Shown here: positions 9,075 through 14,145 of the stretch, one piece after another
How positions within the stretch are numbered: the stretch's first letter is position 1
Layout: each line of letters begins with the position of its first letter
NCBI GenBank assembly: GCA_946479395.1
Contig: CAMLFV010000016.1
Span: 1-19,716 of the forward strand
Reading direction: 5' to 3'
Source: an uncultured Flavobacterium sp.
GTDB taxonomy: Bacteria; Bacteroidota; Bacteroidia; Flavobacteriales; Flavobacteriaceae
Length of the DNA: 19,716 bases
Notes under the pieces: model-generated
The model's database searches: none
Told to the model about the DNA's origin: nothing
What the model saw: only the letters and a program-made list of their open reading frames with translations
Translations under genes and position numbers: made by a program

Positions 9075-9103
9075 TGCTTTTTACGTTTTTTAGCTAAAAA
9101 GCA
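9075..9103. repeat. Inverted repeat, candidate operator
   Basis: Nine-base perfect arms TGCTTTTTA (9075-9083) and TAAAAAGCA (9095-9103) around an 11-base spacer. It lies upstream of the XRE gene and lacks a T-run after the hairpin, so an operator is more likely than a terminator. The arms are AT-rich and chance is possible. Confidence 0.35.
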
Positions 9104-9180
9104 TTTCATGCATTAAGGTAGCCTTTGCTATGCTTTATCTATGGAGTATCCTCCCAGTTGTTATTTAGAAAATTTTTCGG

Positions 9181-9210
9181 TTTGCACTTTAAGCTTTTTA
9201 CCTAATTTTT
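9181..9210 (+). promoter_or_regulatory. Candidate promoter of the XRE regulator gene
   Basis: TTTG (9181-9184), an 18-base gap and TAATTTTT (9203-9210) approximate the Bacteroidota consensus. The last base of the -7 box is T instead of G. The box ends 38 bases before the start codon. Confidence 0.35.
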
Positions 9211-9248
9211 ATTAAATTTACATTTACGTTAAACCAAATTAAAATGCC

Positions 9249-9674
9249 ATGGAACAGAAAATTCACGAAGGACGCAATGTAAAACGATTCAGGGAAATGC
9301 TGGGTATAAAACAAGACGCTCTGGCATACGAACTTGGCGACGATTGGAACCAAAAGAAAGTATCTATGCTTGAGCAGAAAGAAACGATAGACGAAACCCT
9401 TTTAGAGCAGATTGCCGCCGTACTTAAAATTCCATCAGAAGCCATACAGAATTTTGATGAAGAAAGAGCTATAAATATTATTTCAAACACTGTTAATAAT
9501 AATGATAACGCAAGCGGTAACTCTTTATTTAATTATTATCCCACAATAAATCCTATTGATCAAATCATCCAACTGCACGATGAAAAGATTGCCTTATACG
9601 AGCGTATGCTTAAAGAAAAGGAAGAAATGATGCTGCGCTTAGAAAAACTAATAAACAGTAAACAAATGGATTAA
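9249..9674 (+). CDS. XRE-family helix-turn-helix transcriptional regulator
   Basis: Small DNA-binding protein of 141 residues. Seen: an N-terminal HTH of XRE type (about 8-62), with GRNVKRFREMLGIKQDALAYEL forming the first helices and KVSMLEQKETIDETLLEQIAAVL the recognition part and following helix. Next comes an Asn-rich linker (NIISNTVNNNDNASGN) and a charged C-terminal coiled coil (about 108-139). This layout is common among Bacteroidota regulators whose targets are mostly unknown. It is transcribed away from the duplicated NTase/HEPN-like gene across 430 bases, so it may regulate that gene or itself. An upstream ATG at 9244 is out of frame. A strong terminator follows. Confidence 0.85.
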   Translation: MEQKIHEGRNVKRFREMLGIKQDALAYELGDDWNQKKVSMLEQKETIDETLLEQIAAVLKIPSEAIQNFDEERAINIISNTVNNNDNASGNSLFNYYPTINPIDQIIQLHDEKIALYERMLKEKEEMMLRLEKLINSKQMD

Positions 9675-9714
9675 AAATGTGCTGTAACCAGCATTTATAC
9701 AAAGCTCGTAATAA

Positions 9715-9752
9715 CAAAACCCTCTGCTGATTGGCAGAGGGTTTTGTTTTTT
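9715..9752 (+). terminator. Rho-independent terminator of the XRE gene
   Basis: Perfect 13-base arms CAAAACCCTCTGC (9715-9727) and GCAGAGGGTTTTG (9734-9746) with a TGATTG loop, followed by TTTTTT. The best terminator in the window. Confidence 0.9.
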
Positions 9753-9772
9753 ATCTAAAATGTTTAATATAA

Positions 9773-9802
9773 AAAAACGCTACCTATTACAGCAGCGTTT
9801 TT
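9773..9802 (-). terminator. Terminator of the lipoprotein gene
   Basis: Nine-base arms AAAAACGCT (9773-9781) and AGCGTTTTT (9794-9802) with a 12-base loop. On the minus strand the hairpin ends in a T-run, 24 bases after the lipoprotein stop codon. Confidence 0.65.
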
Positions 9803-9825
9803 AAAACATTAAATTTTAAACTTTA

Positions 9826-10788
9826 TTATTTTGCAAGTTTTAAGTTTCTGATTTGCTCGCTATTTAATTTTTTTAACTTTAGATTTTTAATTTGATTAAC
9901 ATCCAGTTTTAAATTCCTAACACTAGTTCCTTTTGGTGCTGGAGCTGGTGCACTCGCATAAGTATATTGACCATTCCAAAATAATTTCGCCACCTCTGAA
10001 TTATCCACAAGTGAAGTATCCGCAGTATAATTTGCCGTTCCAACACCACTTTGCGGGTCAGTCCCTGAAACAAAATTATAAGTATTACTTTCTGCACTAT
10101 ATTCATTAGCATTCCCATCAAAAGTCACATACCCTCCATCAGTGTATAATGTTGGTGCTTCATGTGGAAAGTAAACTGCCGGAGCATTAGGATCGGTCAT
10201 ATCTACCGGTACAAATACTAGCATATAATGTGTATTCGCTGCAGTTCCAATTTTTGAAATATCACTTTCATCTGCTGAAATAAGGAACCATCTTGTACAT
10301 AATACAGTATTTCCTTGCTCTGTAGTATAGTTATAAGGTACTATTTGACTTTGAGCATTTCTAGTAATAGCCCAATAAGTATTAGTTACTGGTCTCCAAT
10401 CCCCACCATACTCAATTCTATTTCCTGTTGGTTCTGGTTCTTCTTCTTTTTCTTCAACAATAAATTTAAATGTAGAAGTATAATCATCCATTGTTGCAAT
10501 AACCGTATGCGAACCTGTTTTAACAGGCGTATAGGTATTACTTGGCATTGTAGTACCGTTTACTTTAAATTTGGTAGATTTAGTTACATCCACACCATTC
10601 AACGCTGCTGTAAATTCAAATTTATCGCCAATGTATTTAGCTTCATTAGGATTGCTATGTACAGCCACAAACTTTAATTCTTCGGGTACCTCTGGTCCAG
10701 TTGGTATGGTACCGTTATCTACATATTCTACACATGAATTTAAACTAAATACAGCTAGTAGAAAAAAGAGTAGTTTATTAATTTTCAT
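9826..10788 (-). CDS. Predicted lipoprotein with Ig-like N-terminal part and repetitive NLKL tail
   Basis: The first residues MKINKLLFFLLAVFSLNSC form a lipoprotein signal peptide with lipobox SLNSC, so Cys19 is probably lipid-modified and the protein anchored in the outer membrane. Residues about 38-112 read as a bacterial Ig-like/PKD-type beta-sandwich (GDKFEFTAALNG ... GSHTVIATMDDY). A Glu/Pro-rich hinge (EEKEEEPEPTG) leads to a larger Tyr/Asn/Thr-rich domain (about 120-275) that I do not recognise. The C-terminus has a PAPAPAP linker and three NLKL blocks at residues 292, 302 and 315, spaced 10 and 13. It does not look like a type IX sorting domain. There is no SusD-like or other partner next to it. 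Function unknown; surface exposure is an inference. Confidence 0.8.
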   Translation of the reverse strand: MKINKLLFFLLAVFSLNSCVEYVDNGTIPTGPEVPEELKFVAVHSNPNEAKYIGDKFEFTAALNGVDVTKSTKFKVNGTTMPSNTYTPVKTGSHTVIATMDDYTSTFKFIVEEKEEEPEPTGNRIEYGGDWRPVTNTYWAITRNAQSQIVPYNYTTEQGNTVLCTRWFLISADESDISKIGTAANTHYMLVFVPVDMTDPNAPAVYFPHEAPTLYTDGGYVTFDGNANEYSAESNTYNFVSGTDPQSGVGTANYTADTSLVDNSEVAKLFWNGQYTYASAPAPAPKGTSVRNLKLDVNQIKNLKLKKLNSEQIRNLKLAK

Positions 10789-10866
10789 AAAGTAATTGTT
10801 TTAAATATTTGTAATTAAACCCCTAAAGTATAAAAAAAAAGTACTGCTGTTAAAAAATTAACACAT

Positions 10867-11361
10867 TTATTTTTTATTTCGTTTAATATAACGCTTCTTT
10901 TTTAAACGATCAACAGTATCGTCTATCAATTGTTTGCCTTCCATATCGTAATAATGCAGATACAGTTTCTTTGCCAGTTTAAGTGCTTTTTTAATCTGTA
11001 ACTTTCTTTCATGCAAATGAACTTCTGCCAATTTTATAGCTAAAATATCTATCCCTTTAATTTTTAAAGCAAATTCGATTAATTTTTCGGCTTCGTTGTA
11101 ATCTTCGTTTTTTAAAAGGGTTTCAATATAATGCGGGTACACATCTACCGCGTTTAAATCTACGCTTATTGCTTTTTGAAAGTATGTTTTGGCTTCCTCA
11201 TACTGCTTAAACTGTTCTGCCAAAAACCTGCCGTACAAACAAAGTGTTTGAGTATTGTTTTCATTGTAAGACAAGGCATATTCCAATGATGTTAGGGTAT
11301 CTTCTAAACTATACGGGTAATTATCTAACGCCTGTACTAAATATATATCGATTGATTTCAT
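10867..11361 (-). CDS. Small TPR-repeat protein
   Basis: 164-residue all-helical protein with tetratricopeptide repeats. EYALSYNENNTQTLCLYGRF and YEEAKTYFQKAISVDLNAVD are the clearest units (about 26-75), followed by YNEAEKLIEFALKIKG (about 88-104) and a lysine-rich C-terminal helix ending KKRYIKRNKK. No signal peptide, so probably cytoplasmic. TPR proteins act as scaffolds; the partner is unknown. The basic tail may bind nucleic acid or membranes (inference). It lies upstream of the lipoprotein gene in the same direction, but a short inverted repeat (TGTTAA/TTAACA near 10848-10863) and a later T-run separate them, so they are probably distinct transcripts. Confidence 0.75.
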   Translation of the reverse strand: MKSIDIYLVQALDNYPYSLEDTLTSLEYALSYNENNTQTLCLYGRFLAEQFKQYEEAKTYFQKAISVDLNAVDVYPHYIETLLKNEDYNEAEKLIEFALKIKGIDILAIKLAEVHLHERKLQIKKALKLAKKLYLHYYDMEGKQLIDDTVDRLKKKRYIKRNKK

Positions 11362-11437
11362 TTTTTAAATTTGATTGATTTGTGCGTTTTCTTGCACTTA
11401 AAATTATTCAATAAACCCTTTGTGTGTAATTATTTCC

Positions 11438-11581
11438 ACCACATAGAAACATAGATTTTTCTTATGTTTTGAAAAATTATGATAGACGTTTTACTTTTCG
11501 AATAGCAAACTATGTGAAAAATAATATAATTTTCTATCCCCCTCTTTGACGATTAGTTATAATTCTACTCGTCTATGTGGT
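11438..11581. repeat. MITE/REP-like element with inverted ends
   Basis: The ends ACCACATAG (11438-11446) and CTATGTGGT (11573-11581) are perfect inverted repeats. The left end contains a near-direct repeat (CACATAGAAACATAG). Inside are a further CTATGTG (11510-11516) and a GACGA/TCGTC pair (11549-11572 area). No coding capacity. Its size (144 bp) and inverted ends fit a non-autonomous element; copy number cannot be judged here. Confidence 0.5.
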
Positions 11582-11621
11582 TAATTTTATTTTGAATTAC
11601 TCCCAACAGGTTTTTATTAAC

Positions 11622-11780
11622 TAAAAAAGCCCGAAGGTAACTTCGAGCTTTATGATATTTCTAATAAAAAATTTCTATGAAAAATATAAACCACGAAGAT
11701 TCTGCGCCGGATTTACCAGCGGGCAAGTACCAAAAGTGTTCATTCTTACCATCATATCTTCAATTCTTAAGTAATTATTA
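11622..11780 (-). ncRNA. Candidate structured small RNA with its own promoter and terminator (possibly Flavo-1 type)
   Basis: On the minus strand a -7 box TATATTTG (11793-11786) is preceded by TTG at 22 bases (11818-11816). About 20 bases after the box comes a folded region. An outer helix GAAGAT (11761-11756) pairs with ATCTTC (11700-11695). Inside it a hairpin CGCTGG-TAAAT-CCGGCG (11721-11705) has one G-U pair that would be C-A on the opposite strand. A terminator (11651-11626), again with a strand-specific G-U pair, and a run of T follow. The transcript would be about 155 nt. Its local GC content is well above the flanking DNA. The Rfam Flavo-1 family is a candidate identity that I could not test. 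It is not tRNA, tmRNA or SRP RNA by its visible motifs. Confidence 0.55.
11626..11651 (-). terminator. Terminator of the small RNA or DUF4230 transcript
   Basis: Arms AAAGCCCGAAG (11626-11636) and CTTCGAGCTTT (11641-11651) around a GTAA loop. The one mismatch is G-U on the minus-strand RNA, and a six-base T-run overlaps the stem base on that strand. Confidence 0.7.
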
Positions 11781-11785
11781 TTCTG

Positions 11786-11818
11786 CAAATATACTGATTT
11801 ATTTTATAACTGTATCAA
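11786..11818 (-). promoter_or_regulatory. Promoter of the candidate small RNA
   Basis: TTG (11818-11816), a 22-base gap and TATATTTG (11793-11786) on the minus strand. The -7 box is a full consensus match. The upstream half lies inside the last codons of the DUF4230 gene. Confidence 0.5.
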
Positions 11819-12424
11819 TTCGTTAAAATCGGCAGTATTGGTAATCGTGTCATCTTGGTATTTAAGCGTCCAACCTAATGACTGCGTTACCACCAAAAAC
11901 TTACTCAATTCGCTTACCAATCGGTTTTTTGCATTCGACTGAATGTTAGATTTCATTATTTTTTCATGGAACTGTTTCTTTACGCTTTCTTGAATGGTGT
12001 TGTAATCGTTACCTTTAAAGGCATTAAACCGAGATTCTTCTACATCGTAAATTTTAATATCGGGATTGATCTTTATTTCTTCTTTTGGAATAAACGTAAT
12101 TTTCACAGTTTTGTTGGTTTCATCTAGAGCATATTCAAGCTTTGACAGATCGTACATAATCTGCACATCGGCATTTACAACTACCAATGCTTTTTTATCG
12201 AAACTCATTAAATTCATAAACGATTTCTCGTCTTTGTAATTGTAAATTTGCGATATTTTGGCTTCGTTTACCACCAATTTACTCACGTTTTTCATTTGCT
12301 GCTGAATCAGTTCGGTATCAGGCAGCACTTCGTTCTTTTTATCAACTTTTCGCATGATAAAAAAGGTAAGCAGGCTGCCTAAAGCAATACAAATCAGGGC
12401 AAATATTAAGGCTTTTTTCGTCAT
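11804..12424 (-). CDS. DUF4230 domain membrane-anchored protein
   Basis: 206 residues. A single N-terminal membrane helix (about 5-24, LIFALICIALGSLLTFFIM) is followed by a soluble domain matching DUF4230: VSKLVVNEAKISQIYNYKD, ALVVVNADVQIMYDLSKLE, a beta-rich core with ITFIPKEEIKINPDIKIYDVEES, and a helical end with SLGWTLKYQ. The domain faces the periplasm if the usual N-in topology holds. Function of the family is not established. The start codon lies 2 bases after the stop of the GSCFA gene, so both belong to one transcript. Confidence 0.88.
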   Translation of the reverse strand: MTKKALIFALICIALGSLLTFFIMRKVDKKNEVLPDTELIQQQMKNVSKLVVNEAKISQIYNYKDEKSFMNLMSFDKKALVVVNADVQIMYDLSKLEYALDETNKTVKITFIPKEEIKINPDIKIYDVEESRFNAFKGNDYNTIQESVKKQFHEKIMKSNIQSNAKNRLVSELSKFLVVTQSLGWTLKYQDDTITNTADFNELIQL

Positions 12425-12426
12425 AA

Positions 12427-13380
12427 TTATCTAAAATTCATAAATGGATATTGTTCCAACAAATCATCCAATTTTAATGCCAGTTTGTCTAAAAACTGCT
12501 GATGTGCTTCGGTGTACGGATTAAACGGACGGTGCGCCAAACCTTTCTGAACCTCATCGACTTTTTTCATGGTTGATAAAATTTCCGGATCGATACAATT
12601 TTGAACAAACGATTCCCAGATGTAATCAACAGCCAATTCGTTTGGATGGATCATATCCTTGTTGTAAAAACGATAATCGCGTAATTCATCCATCATTATT
12701 TCGTACGAAGGAAAATAATAGTTTAAACTTTGATTTTCTTGTAAATGCTGATGCAACGCTGCTATTAAATGTGCTTTGCTACGTTGATTTTCTATAAAAC
12801 CATCTTTAATGTGTCGAACAGGTGAAATGGTATAAATAATCTGAATATTTGGATTGATTTGACGTAATCTGGCTTCGATCTGAAAAATAGCTTGCTGACA
12901 ATCATCAATCGACAATAATTCTTTCTGAAATTTTTGTTGTGGAATTTTATGGCAGTTGGCTACAACTTCATTGGTTTCAATCAATCGATAAACCCACGCC
13001 GTTCCTAGTGTTACAATAAAATGTGATACTTGTTCTATATCGTTTCTAAAATTGGATATTTTCTGATTCAATGCATTAATAATATCTTCCTGTTCCAGCT
13101 CATTTAAATCGGAATGTGCATGGAAACTACTCCATATTTCGTTGTGCAGAAAAACATCGGTTTCCGAAAAAACTTTATTATTTACCGCATATTGCACAAG
13201 GTTGGATATTGCCTGAGGATGAAACAAAATTCCCAACGGGTTTACCGTGTTTACAAACTGATACTGCTTAAATCGCTGTGCCATATTTACGGCAAAACAA
13301 CTGCCCACACTGACAATTTTTGAATGGTAATTGATTTTGTTGTTTAACGGCTGAATGGGAACAAGAGTTTGTAACTGCAT
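12427..13380 (-). CDS. GSCFA domain protein
   Basis: 317 residues. The family name motif appears as VSVGSCFAVNM (Gly26-Ser27-Cys28-Phe29-Ala30), followed by NPLGILFHPQAI, VTLGTAWVYR (about 126-135), a YTISPVRHIKDGF block (about 186-198) and the closing DMIHPNELAVDYIWE (about 240-254). This order (GS block, G-x-A/N block, late D-x-x-H) is that of SGNH/GDSL-type hydrolases, to which GSCFA domains are related, so an esterase-like activity is plausible; the substrate is unknown. No signal peptide. First gene of a two-gene operon with the DUF4230 gene. Confidence 0.92.
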   Translation of the reverse strand: MQLQTLVPIQPLNNKINYHSKIVSVGSCFAVNMAQRFKQYQFVNTVNPLGILFHPQAISNLVQYAVNNKVFSETDVFLHNEIWSSFHAHSDLNELEQEDIINALNQKISNFRNDIEQVSHFIVTLGTAWVYRLIETNEVVANCHKIPQQKFQKELLSIDDCQQAIFQIEARLRQINPNIQIIYTISPVRHIKDGFIENQRSKAHLIAALHQHLQENQSLNYYFPSYEIMMDELRDYRFYNKDMIHPNELAVDYIWESFVQNCIDPEILSTMKKVDEVQKGLAHRPFNPYTEAHQQFLDKLALKLDDLLEQYPFMNFR

Positions 13381-13430
13381 TTTTCTGTAAAATTACAAAG
13401 ATTAACGAACATTTGTACATCTTAATTTTC

Positions 13431-13657
13431 CCACAGATGCACAGATATAAATTATCATAGATCTATCAATTAAAATGAATAGAATTTATTAAACTTTCGT
13501 CAGTTCGATCTTGTCGAGAAATTTGAACACCAAACTTCTCGACAAGATTTCTCTTCATTTCATTACGAAAAATCTACTCGAAGTGACGACTATCTTTATA
13601 TAATTTTGGGATAGTGTTTCTAACAGTCAATTTATTAAGAAATCTGTGAATCTGTGG
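13431..13657. repeat. Nested inverted-repeat element downstream of the ABM gene
   Basis: The outer ends CCACAGATGCACAGAT (13431-13446) and ATCTGTGAATCTGTGG (13642-13657) are inverted copies with 15 of 16 matches. Inside lie CGTCAGTTCGA (13498-13508) and TCGAAGTGACG (13578-13588), inverted with one mismatch. Innermost is a perfect 13-base pair ATCTTGTCGAGAA (13508-13520) and TTCTCGACAAGAT (13536-13548). No coding capacity in 227 bases. It fits a composite of two non-autonomous repeat families. Confidence 0.6.
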
Positions 13658-13666
13658 CTAAAAAAA

Positions 13667-14026
13667 CTATCTTTTAAAATAAGCCGTCATATCTTCGCCG
13701 CTTTTTTGTTCCAGCGTATAATCATCGCATGAATACATGTGAATACCTTCAAAAATCACGTTTGGACCTTCAATTACCATTTCATCGGCTTCCTGTAAAA
13801 AAGCTTTTAAGATCAATCCTTTTTTATGTTCTTCATAAGCTTCTTTAGATTCGAATATTTTTAAGTTTAAGAATTTATTCGGATCGATCTGATCAATCAT
13901 ATTGGTTACATGCAAAGTTCCCAATTCGTTTTGTACCAAAGCATCGGCTTCTTTTCGCACCAGATTAAAAAACGATTCTCTTTTATCGGGAAAAACCCGA
14001 TACGCTACAATTACTACATATCTCAT
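13667..14026 (-). CDS. ABM-domain (dimeric ferredoxin-like) protein
   Basis: 119 residues, starting MRYVVIVAYRVFPDKRESF. The pattern strand, helix (FFNLVRKEADALVQN), strand pair with LGTLHVTN and KFLNLKIFES, then KEAYEEHKKGLILKAFLQEA and a last strand, is that of the ABM/YgiN-like fold (antibiotic biosynthesis monooxygenase family). Members include haem-degrading and quinol monooxygenases and many uncharacterised proteins. The catalytic set of any one subfamily is not evident here. The start at 14026 is preferred to an upstream ATG at 14104 because the longer form would read through the alaS terminator and add an atypical hydrophobic, lysine-rich leader. A TAACTTTA sequence (14051-14044) is a weak -7 box. 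Confidence 0.75.
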   Translation of the reverse strand: MRYVVIVAYRVFPDKRESFFNLVRKEADALVQNELGTLHVTNMIDQIDPNKFLNLKIFESKEAYEEHKKGLILKAFLQEADEMVIEGPNVIFEGIHMYSCDDYTLEQKSGEDMTAYFKR

Positions 14027-14069
14027 AACTTGAATTTTTATTTTAAAGTTACGAATTTGATGTAAAAAG

Positions 14070-14099
14070 AAAAAGAGGAAAATTAACTTTCCTCTTTTT
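14070..14099 (-). terminator. Terminator of alaS
   Basis: Perfect 12-base arms AAAAAGAGGAAA (14070-14081) and TTTCCTCTTTTT (14088-14099) around a 6-base loop, with further T-rich sequence on the minus strand. It lies 47-76 bases after the alaS stop and upstream of the ABM gene. Confidence 0.8.
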
Positions 14100-14114
14100 A
14101 TCAATATTTAGTTG

Positions 14115-14140
14115 CTTCTCGACTTCGCTCGAAGTGACAT
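14115..14140. repeat. 26-bp hairpin repeat, copy 1 (intergenic)
   Basis: It begins CTTCTCGACTTCGCTCGAAG and continues GTGACAT. It differs at three positions from the copy inside alaS (15925-15950). CTTC and GAAG at the two ends of the first 20 bases can pair, as can ACTTC/GAAGT. It lies 6 bases downstream of the alaS stop codon. Confidence 0.65.
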
Positions 14141-14145
14141 CATTA

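Larger units (their letters stand above)
8819..9248. other. Divergent intergenic region between the orphan gene and the XRE regulator
   Basis: 430 bases without a credible protein gene. It holds the -7 box of the minus-strand gene (8846-8853), a candidate plus-strand promoter (9181-9210) and an inverted repeat (9075-9103). The regulator may control both directions from here. Nothing else recognisable was found. Confidence 0.6.
11362..11803. other. Gene-free interval with repeat element and small RNA locus
   Basis: No convincing protein gene in 442 bases. It contains an element with inverted ends (11438-11581), a hairpin terminator (11626-11651), a folded RNA region (11695-11761) and a promoter -7 box (11786-11793). 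The only small ORFs (26 residues on the minus strand, 11675-11755) overlap the RNA helices. Confidence 0.7.

Noticed and set aside
9263..9490. Antisense ORF of 75 codons within the XRE gene
   Set aside because: It is a shadow of a well-supported HTH gene and has no recognisable domain.
10315..10795. Plus-strand ORFs opposite the lipoprotein gene, including an F-rich 120-codon frame
   Set aside because: The phenylalanine run is the complement of the GAA/GAG-rich hinge of the lipoprotein. No independent support.
10848..10863. TGTTAA/TTAACA hairpin as a terminator of the TPR gene
   Set aside because: The stem is only AT-rich, partly made by an A-run, and the T-run follows only after seven other bases. 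Too weak to list as a feature.
14027..14104. N-terminal extension of the ABM protein from ATG at 14104
   Set aside because: It would translate the alaS terminator hairpin into an odd hydrophobic, lysine-rich leader. The domain starts at the ATG at 14026.
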